Assembly: GCA_018818125.1 (NCBI GenBank)
Contig: JAHISQ010000001.1
Coordinates: forward strand, 1-64,000
DNA from: Candidatus Rifleibacteriota bacterium
Lineage (GTDB): Bacteria > Muiribacteriota > Ozemobacteria > Ozemobacterales > Ozemobacteraceae
Direction: 5' to 3'
DNA: 64,000 nt
Shown here one piece after another: positions 8,143-17,412 of this stretch (positions are counted from its first letter, which is position 1; each line of letters starts with the position of its first letter). The notes beneath the pieces are model-generated. The model was not told the DNA's origin and made no database searches. It saw only the letters and a list, made by a program, of their open reading frames with translations. Position numbers and translations under genes: made by a program.

Positions 8143-11100
8143 TTAAAGCTTGCGATATGCTACCACTTTTTCGTAAGTCTGCAGCCTGAAGGCCTTGGTT
8201 ACGTTGTAAAGGGTTTCTTTGCCGCCTATCAGCAACACGCCACCCGGCACAAGAATATTGTAGATATTTTCAGCCATGCGTTCTTTAGCTTTATGCGAGA
8301 AATCTGAGAACAAGTTGCGGCAGATCACCACATCGTATTCGCCAAGCTGTTCCATGGCCTCAGCATTAACGGTGTTAGTGAACTTGAATTCAACCAGGTT
8401 CTTAACTTCATCTTTTACACGCAGATCACCACGATCGTCTTCGAAGTAAAGGTCGAGATACTTCTGATCTACCTGTCTGAATATTTCGCGCTTATAAATA
8501 CCACGCTTGGCGGTATTAAGACAGATGTGCGAAACATCAATGCCGGTGACAGTCACTCTAGCTTTGTCTGAGTGCACTTCTTCGAGCACACTCATGGCAG
8601 TTGAATAGGCTTCAGGGCCAAACGAGGTGCCACAGCAGAGAACGCGCACGGTGTCTTTGCCGTCTTTGACGCGGGTTTCGATGAGCTCAGGTATGATCGT
8701 AGAAACCAGAACCTTACTCTGTGCCGATTCTCCAAAGAATTCAGTTGCCGGGTTGGTTATTGAATCATAGAGACTGACAAGCAGATCACTGCCTTCTTCG
8801 GCGCCATATCTAAGGTTGTGATAATATTCAATCCACGAAGTAATGAAGAAACGGCTCAGATTGCGGCCAAGTTTCTGCTCAAGCTGTTTTTTGTCGTTGA
8901 TTTCGACACCACACTTTTCAGCGATGATATCGCGCAGAACCAATGCTTCTTCAGTATTGATTCCCTTTTCTTCGGCAGGAAGGGCTTTAAGGCGGTCGAA
9001 CAATCTGACTTGCCGGGGCGCCACAACAGACTTGAGAACCCTTTCGATGAGCTCTGAGCTGTTCTGAGCGGCTGTCTGAATAAAGTAATTACGTATCCAG
9101 GCATCGCGCAGGAAAATGTCTTTGAGCTTGTTTTCAAGGCCATTAACACCATCGGCACCGCTATCTTTGAAGTATTTGATCGCGGCTATAATCAGGTTCT
9201 GATCTTCATTATCAAGAACTTTCACTATGGTTTCAGTTGGCTTTTTGTCGCCGATTTTGGCCAATGCAAGTATGGCACGGGCTCGTACGGCATTGCTCTC
9301 GTCTTTTTCGACCATCTGGATCAGGGTGCTTACGCTGCTCTGGCTTTTGATGGTACCCAGAGCTTTAACGATCTGGTATCTTACTTCCCAGCGGGCGTGC
9401 TTGATATGCTTCTGCAAATCGATATCAAGCGACTTGTCGCCAAGTTCGCTTAGAGCAACAACAGCCAGTTTGGCTACCTGCGGGTTTTCGTCGGCAAGCA
9501 ACGGAACGAAAAACTGCTTAAGTTCTTTGCTCTTGAAAGACCGCAGAGCTGAAAGCGCAGCAATTCTGATCTGCCAGTCACCGTTTTTGAGCAGTTCCTT
9601 GAGCGGAAAGATCGATTTGAGATCTTTCATGTTTTCTAGTGAGAAACATGAATTAACAGCTACACGCCATTCTTTATCGTTGAGCTTCTGAATCAGCGAA
9701 TCGACGGCAAGCGTTGAACCACACTGCCAGATGGTGCGGGAAATGGTTTCGCGAATGCGTGAGTTATCGCTTTCGAGCATATCAAGAAGTCTTTTAGTGA
9801 TCTGCGGATCTTTGCGTCGGGCTAAAACCGAAGCGGCGGCTTCACGCACGTCACCATAGGCTTCTGTTGTTACAACGTTGAACAGGGGCTCAATCAACTG
9901 ACTTGAAGTTGAGTTGGCCATGGACAGACAAGCTTCGCGCCTGACATGGCCATTAATATCTTTAAACTTGTTGATCAGAGAGGTAAGAGCCCCATCGTAA
10001 TCAAGCATTTTCGCGATACCAGCAACTACATTTCGACGCACAATTTCGTCAACATCGTCGAGCATGGTTTTGAGGGTATTGTATGATTGATCAGAAGGAT
10101 TAGCGCCAAGAGTAAGCGCCAAAGCCTGCCTCATCGAATCATCCGGGTTAGCGGCAAACATCGAAATGGCGGCAGGAATTTCACTTGACGTGCAATTACC
10201 GAGAAAACTAAGAATTTTCACAGCCACTGGCGGCTCAACTCGCCCAACACGGTCTAGAGCGCATTTAATCGCCTTTTTGCCAATTTTCATGATACCTTCG
10301 AATGCGATGTCAGCGATATCGCTGTCATTGCTTTCGAGACCACTCATCAACGAACCGGCATAAGCTTCGTCGCCAAATGAAGCGGCAACGCGCACCATAT
10401 AACGATATTCAGCAGCATCCTGATTTTCCATCAGCGCCAGCAGAATAGGTTTAATCGCAGCCTGATCTAGCTTTTTAAGCGCACCGGCATTGGCTTCTTC
10501 GATCTGTGCCAGCGACTTGAAGATGAGGCGGCGGGTGCCACTGTCTTCTTCTTTTATCAGCTTGGCGAAAAGCGGCTCAATACCAGAAACTGCCTCCATA
10601 GAGCCAAGGGCTCCAATGGCGGTAAAATATTCAAGTATGTCAGCTGATTCAAGTGCGCCAAGGATTACCGGCATGGCTTTTTCTACTGAGATATTACCAA
10701 GAGCCTCGACCACAGAGTATTTGAGAATATCTGAGTTCTTATAGGTTTCCATAAGAATATCGACAGCCTTGGGATCCTGAATCTTACCCAGCGATTCGAC
10801 AGCAGTGGTTTTAATGTTGTCGTCTTCGTGGTTGATGAATTTGATAACATGATCGGTAGCGAGTAGCGAGCGAATATCACCGAGAATAACAAGAATCTGA
10901 ATGATTTCGTCAACATCTTCTGATCCGCTCAGCGCTTCGACGAGCGGCGGAATCGCCATCGGCCCGAGATTACGCAGAATACTCATACCAGCGTTTCTGG
11001 TATTCAAATCTGAGCTTTTGACCACCGGAATCAGGCCATAAACAGTGTTTACGTGCCTCATCGAAGCAAGTGCCTCTATGGTTATGTTCTGAACGCCCTT

Positions 11101-11241
11101 GTTGGGGTCGCCTAGAGCTTCACATAGAGCTTCCACAACAGGTTTCTGATCTGGAAACCCGACCAGCTCGCGTACGGCCTTGCGGCGCAGGGAAGGATCT
11201 GAATTTTTGAGTTGCTCAAGTAATGCTGTTGAACTCGACAT
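8143..11241 (-). CDS. HEAT-repeat protein fused to a CheR-type methyltransferase
   Basis: A 1032-residue fusion. Residues 1 to about 700 are a long run of HEAT/PBS-type repeats of about 31 residues, with recurring patterns such as VVEALGNI, AVESLGKI and RRNVVAGIAKM; they form a superhelical protein-binding scaffold. The last about 280 residues are a CheR-like S-adenosylmethionine methyltransferase: VLCCGTSFGPEAYSTAM matches the SAM loop, VTGIDVSHICLNTAKRGIY the acidic strand, and YDVVICRNLFSDF the CheR motif normally written CRNVLIYF. CheR methylates glutamates of chemoreceptors; none is in this window. The gene follows a CheY-like gene with 2 bp between them, so the scaffold probably brings the methyltransferase to a target under CheY control. 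No signal peptide is present, so it is cytoplasmic. Confidence 0.88.
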   Translation of the reverse strand: MSSSTALLEQLKNSDPSLRRKAVRELVGFPDQKPVVEALCEALGDPNKGVQNITIEALASMRHVNTVYGLIPVVKSSDLNTRNAGMSILRNLGPMAIPPLVEALSGSEDVDEIIQILVILGDIRSLLATDHVIKFINHEDDNIKTTAVESLGKIQDPKAVDILMETYKNSDILKYSVVEALGNISVEKAMPVILGALESADILEYFTAIGALGSMEAVSGIEPLFAKLIKEEDSGTRRLIFKSLAQIEEANAGALKKLDQAAIKPILLALMENQDAAEYRYMVRVAASFGDEAYAGSLMSGLESNDSDIADIAFEGIMKIGKKAIKCALDRVGRVEPPVAVKILSFLGNCTSSEIPAAISMFAANPDDSMRQALALTLGANPSDQSYNTLKTMLDDVDEIVRRNVVAGIAKMLDYDGALTSLINKFKDINGHVRREACLSMANSTSSQLIEPLFNVVTTEAYGDVREAAASVLARRKDPQITKRLLDMLESDNSRIRETISRTIWQCGSTLAVDSLIQKLNDKEWRVAVNSCFSLENMKDLKSIFPLKELLKNGDWQIRIAALSALRSFKSKELKQFFVPLLADENPQVAKLAVVALSELGDKSLDIDLQKHIKHARWEVRYQIVKALGTIKSQSSVSTLIQMVEKDESNAVRARAILALAKIGDKKPTETIVKVLDNEDQNLIIAAIKYFKDSGADGVNGLENKLKDIFLRDAWIRNYFIQTAAQNSSELIERVLKSVVAPRQVRLFDRLKALPAEEKGINTEEALVLRDIIAEKCGVEINDKKQLEQKLGRNLSRFFITSWIEYYHNLRYGAEEGSDLLVSLYDSITNPATEFFGESAQSKVLVSTIIPELIETRVKDGKDTVRVLCCGTSFGPEAYSTAMSVLEEVHSDKARVTVTGIDVSHICLNTAKRGIYKREIFRQVDQKYLDLYFEDDRGDLRVKDEVKNLVEFKFTNTVNAEAMEQLGEYDVVICRNLFSDFSHKAKERMAENIYNILVPGGVLLIGGKETLYNVTKAFRLQTYEKVVAYRKL

Positions 11242-11243
11242 GA

Positions 11244-11630
11244 TCAGCCTCCTTTTCCTGTTGATTTACCGAGAAGTCGTTCTACTTCCTGAAGCATCAG
11301 ATCTGGCTTGATTGGCTTCTGCAAAAATGAATTGGCACCAAGGGTGAGCCCTTTCATTACCATCTCTTTTTTGCCTTCAGTGGTTAGAATGATGATTGGT
11401 ATGTGTTTGAATTTGTCATTTTCCTTGACCTGGGTGATGAGCTCGAAACCATCCATCCCGGGCATGTTCAGGTCGGTTATGATGATATCTACTTCATTCT
11501 TTGACATCGCTTCGATCGCCTCGATGCCATTATTGGCCTCGAGAACTTTGTAGCCCGCTTTTTCGAGCGGAAAGCATGCGACTTTTCGCAACATCAAGGA
11601 GTCTTCAGCCACTAGTATCGTTTTGGCCAT
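11244..11630 (-). CDS. CheY-like single-domain response regulator
   Basis: A protein of about 128 residues consisting only of a receiver domain. The acidic pair lies in ILVAEDSLM, the phospho-acceptor Asp in IIITDLNMPGMDGFE, the switch Thr in IIILTTEG and the Lys in SFLQKPIKP. No output domain follows, as in CheY and Spo0F. The ATG at 11630 is preceded by GGAGGATT at ideal spacing; longer in-frame extensions upstream lack this. It is the first gene of a two-gene operon with the HEAT-CheR fusion. An unusual AC-F-P segment replaces the usual residues after the first helix (RKVACFPLEKAGY), but the catalytic residues are intact. Confidence 0.93.
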   Translation of the reverse strand: MAKTILVAEDSLMLRKVACFPLEKAGYKVLEANNGIEAIEAMSKNEVDIIITDLNMPGMDGFELITQVKENDKFKHIPIIILTTEGKKEMVMKGLTLGANSFLQKPIKPDLMLQEVERLLGKSTGKGG

Positions 11631-11729
11631 TATCTGGAATCCTCCGGCAATCTGGAATCTTAACTGCAGATTATAATGAGAAAGCCCTACAAATTGCAAC
11701 CCCAAAACTTAATTTATATGCAACTTGTC

Positions 11730-11770
11730 CGCAAAAAACAAAATGCCCGGCTGTACATCAGCGCGGGCAG
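11730..11770 (-). terminator. Intrinsic terminator of the TPR gene
   Basis: On the minus strand TGCCCG and GCTG pair with CAGC and CGGGCA (11764-11769 with 11744-11749 as outer arms), followed by TTTTGTTTTTT. It lies 22 bp past the stop codon of the TPR gene. Confidence 0.85.
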
Positions 11771-11791
11771 GAAAAGTTTTACTTTTTTGGA

Positions 11792-13666
11792 TCAGGAATC
11801 GAGATTATTCATCATTGCGGTCAGTCGCTGACGGGTTGCCTGGTCTGATTTGCCGGTCAGACCACGGTTAATCGCCTGCCGGGCAGCGACCTGATTGTTG
11901 CGTTCAAACCAGTAAAGAGCGGTATATAGATGAGCGCGACCATTACCTGGATTCTGCTGCAGATCGGCATTCATGGCGCCAAGACCATAACCGGCAGCAA
12001 GCGCTGACAGTTCACTTTCGCCACCCGCGTTAAGAGCTGATGCAATGCCAAGATAGGTTCTGCCGATTTCGGCAGAATCGCGAGCAGCGGCAAAATATTT
12101 CATGGCGGTCAAAAATGAACCCTGACGCAAGAAGTCTTCACCAGGCAGTCGATAGCTGCTTAAGTTGGCATGCGGAGCACCAGGCAGAGCAAGATTGCTG
12201 GCAAAATCAACTGGTCTACCACCCGCATCAACCTGTTTGCTGTCGCAAAGAATCTGCTGGCAGATGTTGATCATAGCCGGATCAGTTATCTGGGGCAGCA
12301 ATTGTTGTATTCGCGCGCTGCCTTCTTTTACTTTGCCTTCTGAGTAGTCAGCCAGTCCAAGAAGAATATCCGTTCTGGCATCTCCTGGCTTAAGAGAGGA
12401 AGCGTGAACTGCATAACGGCGCGCAAGTTCTGGCTGGTAAAACACGGTAAGATAGAATCTGGCAAGATTAAAATGTGCTTCAGCATTGTTTGGATTGTTA
12501 CGTGCGAGATGCACAAGTGTATTCTCGGCGCCTTTATAATCTAAGCTCTGCAGTTGGGCATCGGCAAGCAAATGCGCGACCAGCTGGTCATCAGGATTTT
12601 CAACAAACACTTCAAGCAGAAGGCGTGCCGCAACAGCGTGATGATTTGCACCCATGGCAATACCAGCAGCCAATCTGGCTTGATCAGAATTATTTCCAAG
12701 AGAAGAACCCTGATTATAGATATCAAGAAACGACTTGTAAGATTCGCTACCAAGAATGGGCTTAAGATTAACCAGTTGTTTACCAAAGCTATTAAAATCA
12801 CGGTTGTAGATATGCACCATGCTGGTAAGAATCTGCATTTCAAGAAAACGCCGACTGTTACTGTTGCTGCTCTCCAACTGCATCGCCTTGTTAAGACTGG
12901 TTGCGGCAGCAGCAAGATCACCGCTTTCGATATAGAATTTAGCAAGTTCCAGATTCATCAAAAAGGAACTATGAGCTTTTGCCAAAAAGCTTTCAAGCGA
13001 GAAATCCGCAGCTGCAACTGCTGTTGGTGGGATTTTTACGGCCACCGCAAGTTTTTCTCGAGCTGGTCTGTTAATTTTTCTGGCCCGATTATCTGTTTTT
13101 TCACCCGAATTGGCAACATATGGACTCAGTTTAAATTCTTTTCCGGTGTCGGCGAATGTTTTGTCTGAATTTTTCACTGGCAGCGGCTTTTGATCAAGCG
13201 GAATCTGTTCTGGCATCTGTTTTGTTACTGTCGAAACGCCGGCTTTCAGCGAATTTAGTATTTCGTTGGCCCGCACATGGCCAGGCTGCACCTTAAGTAT
13301 CCACTCAAGGTGGCTTCTGGCATCATCATTGCGGTTAAGCTCGACTAGATTCTCGGCCAGATAAACGCGAGCAATTATGTTGTTTGGTGAATTCTGCAGA
13401 ATTGCCTGAAACTGGCTATGGCTTTCGGCAAAACGCTTAAGCGAGAACAATGCCTGGCCGTATCTGAAACGCGCCCGAAGATTTTCTGGTGCATATTTAA
13501 GTGCCGCGGCAAAGTTCTCGGCAGCAGCGCTGAAGTTGCTTGCAGTGAAAGCTTTTTCCCCCTCTGAGAAAAGGCCTGAATGGTCGATTGAAGCAAAAAC
13601 AGGCACAGCCTGGCTGGTGATAAATGCGCATAAAAACGCGACGAGCAACCTGTTGCGGTATAGCAC
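11792..13666 (-). CDS. Secreted TPR-repeat protein
   Basis: A 624-residue protein with a signal peptide (about residues 5-25, FLCAFITSQAVPVFA) and at least three N-terminal tetratricopeptide repeats (about 30-140; NFSAAAENFAAALKYAPENLRARFRYGQALF is one, in 34-residue register). A low-complexity charged linker (about 145-215) leads to a second TPR block from about 225 to the end. TPR arrays mount protein complexes; periplasmic TPR proteins often serve envelope assembly or secretion. The gene is single, with its own terminator, and is divergent from the FlgM-like gene with a 170-bp shared upstream region. Confidence 0.82.
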   Translation of the reverse strand: MLYRNRLLVAFLCAFITSQAVPVFASIDHSGLFSEGEKAFTASNFSAAAENFAAALKYAPENLRARFRYGQALFSLKRFAESHSQFQAILQNSPNNIIARVYLAENLVELNRNDDARSHLEWILKVQPGHVRANEILNSLKAGVSTVTKQMPEQIPLDQKPLPVKNSDKTFADTGKEFKLSPYVANSGEKTDNRARKINRPAREKLAVAVKIPPTAVAAADFSLESFLAKAHSSFLMNLELAKFYIESGDLAAAATSLNKAMQLESSNSNSRRFLEMQILTSMVHIYNRDFNSFGKQLVNLKPILGSESYKSFLDIYNQGSSLGNNSDQARLAAGIAMGANHHAVAARLLLEVFVENPDDQLVAHLLADAQLQSLDYKGAENTLVHLARNNPNNAEAHFNLARFYLTVFYQPELARRYAVHASSLKPGDARTDILLGLADYSEGKVKEGSARIQQLLPQITDPAMINICQQILCDSKQVDAGGRPVDFASNLALPGAPHANLSSYRLPGEDFLRQGSFLTAMKYFAAARDSAEIGRTYLGIASALNAGGESELSALAAGYGLGAMNADLQQNPGNGRAHLYTALYWFERNNQVAARQAINRGLTGKSDQATRQRLTAMMNNLDS

Positions 13667-13838
13667 GACATGCCTCCAGAAAATTATTCTCTACGAGGCA
13701 TATCGACAAAAACCTGTTCATCGGCGAGGAAGTTTTTTTTGCTCCAGCTATAAACTTTTCAGGCAAAGCTGACGATAATTAAATTGGGATAAGGGAAAAA
13801 TATGCCTTTTTAACAAGGAAGTTACGAGGGAGAACATC

Positions 13839-14327
13839 ATGGTTGATTCCATTCAGGGACCTGGGAAAAGAATAATAATAACAACAAAGCCCAAGGCCAA
13901 AGAGTCGGTCGACAAAAAAAGCGGTTTTGACGACGCTTTGAAAGGCAAGACTACTGGCAGTGATAAGGCTGAAGGGGCTTCTACAATTAGAAGTCCTGGT
14001 GAAAACAATCTTAAAATCATGCAGCAGCAGCAGTTGGTGCATATGCAGCGCCTCGAAGTTATTTCCCGGCAAATTCAGGACGGTACTTATAAGTTGGTAT
14101 CGCCAGAAGTGCTCGCTGAGAAGATTTATCAGGTAATCTCAGATCGTCCGACACGCGAAAAGTTCATCAAGAAGTTGTTACAGGAAGAAGCCGAAAAGAT
14201 TTCGCATAAGGGCAAAAACCCGCACAGCGAACTTGAGATGAAAAAGCTCGTGTATCTGATCAAAGAGGCCGCCGACGAAAAATTTGACGACCCCGAGATA
14301 GACGAGCTGATCAAGGAATTTAGCTGA
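13839..14327 (+). CDS. FlgM-like anti-sigma-28 factor (putative)
   Basis: A 162-residue soluble protein. Residues about 71-96 read RLEVISRQIQDGTYK followed by SPEVLAEKI, which matches the core signature of FlgM anti-sigma factors (a helix, then I-x-x-G-x-Y-x-V-x-P-x-x-V-A-x-K-I). FlgM holds sigma-28 inactive until the flagellar hook is complete. The protein is longer than typical FlgM (about 100 residues), with a basic disordered N-terminus and about 60 extra residues at the C-terminus containing helices. It is the only plus-strand gene in the left arm and no flagellar gene is nearby. Its stop codon nearly abuts that of the convergent gene at 14329. A GAGGGAGAA ribosome site precedes the ATG. 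Confidence 0.55.
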   Translation: MVDSIQGPGKRIIITTKPKAKESVDKKSGFDDALKGKTTGSDKAEGASTIRSPGENNLKIMQQQQLVHMQRLEVISRQIQDGTYKLVSPEVLAEKIYQVISDRPTREKFIKKLLQEEAEKISHKGKNPHSELEMKKLVYLIKEAADEKFDDPEIDELIKEFS

Positions 14328-14328
14328 C

Positions 14329-15945
14329 TTACTTTGAGACAGCCAGAAACACCTGCTCTGGTATGACAAACTGGCCTGGCTGGTGACGTTCGCTTTGTCT
14401 AGTCGGAGTGCTTAGACTGTTACCACTCTGACGAGCAAGCTTGATGAGCGCACGAACGTCACTGGGCGGCCCCTTTGGCTGGTCTTCAACTGCAAATTCG
14501 CACTGGTAAAAATGCCGGCCGACATTAAGCCGGCCGGACCAGACCGGATCGATACTTTCTGGACTGGCACGATAAATGTTATAGTAATGTTGTTGAGTCA
14601 GCAACATGGTACCTTTTACCATTTTTGCAGCCTTCGGTTTTGGCATCAGATTTATTGCTTCTACCGACATCAAAATATCTTCGTCGTCAGTGAACGACTG
14701 TGGCCAGACAGAAAAACTGCCCAAGATCAAATTACCCTCGTGATCAGCTGTCATGGCAGAAGGCGTGAATGCCAGCCGGGTTACTTGTGGTTCTTCCCAG
14801 TCCATGTTGGTGCCATTATCATTATAAAAACGGTATAGCGAATTGTTGGGTGCCGAATAAACATATAAAAATGCACTTTGACTATCGCGGCCAGGCACCA
14901 TCTGTGTCATTGTGCATTCGGCATCTGCATGTTGTAAACCATGTATCTGCAGCCATCTGTGCAACAAGTCTGTGCCCATTACAATCAGGTGATTGCCACT
15001 AAAAATTGCCGGGAAACGCTTTTGTTGATGCTGAGATTCGAATGTTACCTGGGGATCCAGTATCTGATTTTCTGAGTATAGGACACCTGGGGCGCTACCA
15101 GACCAGCTGTAAATAGCAGTTTTGCAACATCCCGACAGCAGGTCGTCATATTGAAAAACAGCGGTTCTGGCAGACTGATTCAGCACTACCGCGAACTCGC
15201 GCGAGTCGGTGAGAAGTTCCATGGCACCGTCTACACTGGCACGGCGCAGACGATAGTCGACATATTTACCGATTGTCTGTTCATCGAATTTTGTCGGTGG
15301 AAACCCGCCCCAAATAGAATCACGCACGGTATTAATCTTTTCTTCCCATCTATCATAGGCAATTATGTAGGACAAGCCATATTCGCCGTTATTGGTAAAC
15401 CACGTCTGATACCAACTGTCATTGGATATCTCATACCAGTTTTTATCTGGCAAAATTTCTACCTCGCCTGAAGCTAATTTTTGCAAGGCCGACTGCTCAC
15501 TAGCCAGAAAACCTGGACCGGAGCTGAAAGGCGCACCACGACTACGAAAGACTGATCTGCCCGACTGGTCAGGGATTAACAGATCCCGCTGATCCTGATG
15601 TTGGGCGTGCCCCTTGCCCCAGTCTGCATGTGACGGCAATCCATCGAATATTTGACGAAATATGCGGCGACGCATAGGCATATAATCGCCGGTTTCATCA
15701 AAATAGGTCAATTTAAAACGGTTGAGTCCATCAATATGAAACGCTGTTGCCGAGTGCGCAAAAAACAGCTGGCCGAAGGGATTGGCAGGGCTTTGCAGCG
15801 AAACGATCAAATGCACTTCTGATTTGTCGCGATAATTAAACAAAGCATATACATCAGCTGCTTCAACGTCATTACTGAGCAGCAGCAAAAGTCCTACGAT
15901 CAAAATATATCTGCATGAGTAGAACATTATCTTGATAAAAAACAC
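14329..15945 (-). CDS. Secreted protein of unknown function
   Basis: A 538-residue protein with an N-terminal signal sequence (about residues 12-29, YILIVGLLLLLSNDVEAA). The mature part is rich in aromatic residues and short beta-type segments, including repeated LYRF/LHRW and GNLILGS strands, so it may be a beta-propeller; this is inference from composition. Positions about 60-130 carry a hydrophilic His/Arg-rich stretch (HADWGKGHAQHQDQRD). I recognise no family. The gene is convergent with the FlgM-like gene and separated by 195 bp from the peptidase gene upstream. Confidence 0.62.
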   Translation of the reverse strand: MFFIKIMFYSCRYILIVGLLLLLSNDVEAADVYALFNYRDKSEVHLIVSLQSPANPFGQLFFAHSATAFHIDGLNRFKLTYFDETGDYMPMRRRIFRQIFDGLPSHADWGKGHAQHQDQRDLLIPDQSGRSVFRSRGAPFSSGPGFLASEQSALQKLASGEVEILPDKNWYEISNDSWYQTWFTNNGEYGLSYIIAYDRWEEKINTVRDSIWGGFPPTKFDEQTIGKYVDYRLRRASVDGAMELLTDSREFAVVLNQSARTAVFQYDDLLSGCCKTAIYSWSGSAPGVLYSENQILDPQVTFESQHQQKRFPAIFSGNHLIVMGTDLLHRWLQIHGLQHADAECTMTQMVPGRDSQSAFLYVYSAPNNSLYRFYNDNGTNMDWEEPQVTRLAFTPSAMTADHEGNLILGSFSVWPQSFTDDEDILMSVEAINLMPKPKAAKMVKGTMLLTQQHYYNIYRASPESIDPVWSGRLNVGRHFYQCEFAVEDQPKGPPSDVRALIKLARQSGNSLSTPTRQSERHQPGQFVIPEQVFLAVSK

Positions 15946-16082
15946 CTGTCTTTGCGCGAAATTCTATGTAGTTTCAGCGAAGCAAAACAACGACAATCTT
16001 TTTGCCGGATCCCGGAAGAGACATGGCATTGTTCCCTTCGGGCATAGCTTACCATAAACTGTTATCAGCACAGAAGCTTCTA

Positions 16083-16132
16083 AAAGAGAAACGACGGGGA
16101 GTTTTTTTCTATTTTACTCCCCGCCGTTGCAC
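16083..16132. terminator. Hairpin after the zinc peptidase gene
   Basis: Arms AACG-CGGGGAGT and ACTCCCCG-CGTT, each with one unpaired base, flank a T-rich loop. It lies just past the stop codon at 16141 on the minus strand. The following tract (TTTCTCTTTT) is only partly T-rich, so termination efficiency is uncertain. Confidence 0.5.
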
Positions 16133-16140
16133 TGTACAGT

Positions 16141-17412
16141 TTATCTAACGCTGAACGGATTGCCGCCATCGGTATTAACTTCGATCTCAAGAGGCTTACC
16201 ACTGGCTTCAACTTTACCAGCTGTAACTTCCTTAGCGTCCTGATTTTCGGTGGCCTGGCCGCGGTTTTTAAGAAACTCTTTTGCGGCATCAGAACTACCA
16301 ATGTATTTCTCAAATTCCTTGTCGGAGAGCTTGCCTAGAGTTTGTTCATCAATTATCCTGGCAATGGCTGCAATATCATCATTCTGTTTGCAAAGTTGCG
16401 ATGTAATGGTTTTAAGGCTACGAAATAATTTCCAGCTGGTTGAAGTGAAGGCGTTAAAAACCTTGTCCTTGCCACCCGTCACTTCGGTTGCAATCCGGTG
16501 CAGAATTATAGCGTTAATACCTTCGACCGAAAGAAGCTCGGCGGCAGATAGAGTTTCTGGCTCAACATTGGTGTAGTCGCCAGCCTTGTTTTTGTCTTCG
16601 CGCTTGATAAGTGAAACTGAATTATTCATCTGCTTTACTTTATCAGCTGAATCAAGCATTTCATTAAATTCGGCCCAGCCTTCGACAAAGGCTGAGCGCG
16701 GTTTGGTAAGTTCATTACAATAGTGAGAACCATCCTTGCCGTATGGTTTAATGATTTCTTTGATTGTGCGGTCAAACGAGTGGGCAAATTCATGCACAAA
16801 GGTCGAACAGGCAGACTCAGCTGATCCAGGCCAGTTATATCGTCCACTCGACATCTGTATCGTGAAACCGCTGGAGTATGGCCAGAAATCCTTTTCCACA
16901 TTCGGGTATTCGCCAGGATTATCGAAACCAGTAGTATCAGAAAGAATCACGTTGATCCTGTCACGATAACTGTATTGCATGCGATCCTTGATATTCTGTG
17001 AGGTTGAGTGTTTGTATACTTCGAGCATCGCTTTTTGCCCGTCGGTAAGCTTACTTTCATCCTTGACACCCATGAGTTCGAGCAAATGTTCAACGCTCTT
17101 CACTTTAACGCGATTAACATCGTAGGCGATATTGTGGTCTTTTTCTGAATACCAGCGTTTTGTACCCTCTCCAGGAGCAAAATTGCGGGTCACAGTACTT
17201 TCCCAGGTTCTCTTAACCGCGTTTACACCAGATTTAACCAGCGACTTGGTTTTTTCCCACCAGCCTTTGGGTTCGGGGTTGTTTATCTGCGTAACTTTTT
17301 CAATGCGCTGATAATAAAAGTCAAAATCTGTATCAGCAAAAACCTTACCAGAAGTGAAAACAAACCCTGCAACCATGAAAAGAACCATCACACCCAATAA
17401 TCTACGACGCAT
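16141..17412 (-). CDS. Secreted zinc metallopeptidase (HExxH, gluzincin-like)
   Basis: A 423-residue exported protein with a signal peptide (about residues 5-26, LGVMVLFMVAGFVFTSGKVFA). The zinc motif HEFAH has H207, E208 and H211. A third ligand candidate, E244, lies in FVEGWAEF 33 residues later, the spacing and motif of gluzincins of the lethal-factor/thermolysin type. The 200 residues before it hold charged helices and a DYxxN-type region without a familiar domain. The C-terminus is charged and low in complexity. The gene starts next to the large repeat-rich intergenic block at 17413-18060, so its expression may be controlled from there. The substrate is unknown. Confidence 0.75.
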   Translation of the reverse strand: MRRRLLGVMVLFMVAGFVFTSGKVFADTDFDFYYQRIEKVTQINNPEPKGWWEKTKSLVKSGVNAVKRTWESTVTRNFAPGEGTKRWYSEKDHNIAYDVNRVKVKSVEHLLELMGVKDESKLTDGQKAMLEVYKHSTSQNIKDRMQYSYRDRINVILSDTTGFDNPGEYPNVEKDFWPYSSGFTIQMSSGRYNWPGSAESACSTFVHEFAHSFDRTIKEIIKPYGKDGSHYCNELTKPRSAFVEGWAEFNEMLDSADKVKQMNNSVSLIKREDKNKAGDYTNVEPETLSAAELLSVEGINAIILHRIATEVTGGKDKVFNAFTSTSWKLFRSLKTITSQLCKQNDDIAAIARIIDEQTLGKLSDKEFEKYIGSSDAAKEFLKNRGQATENQDAKEVTAGKVEASGKPLEIEVNTDGGNPFSVR

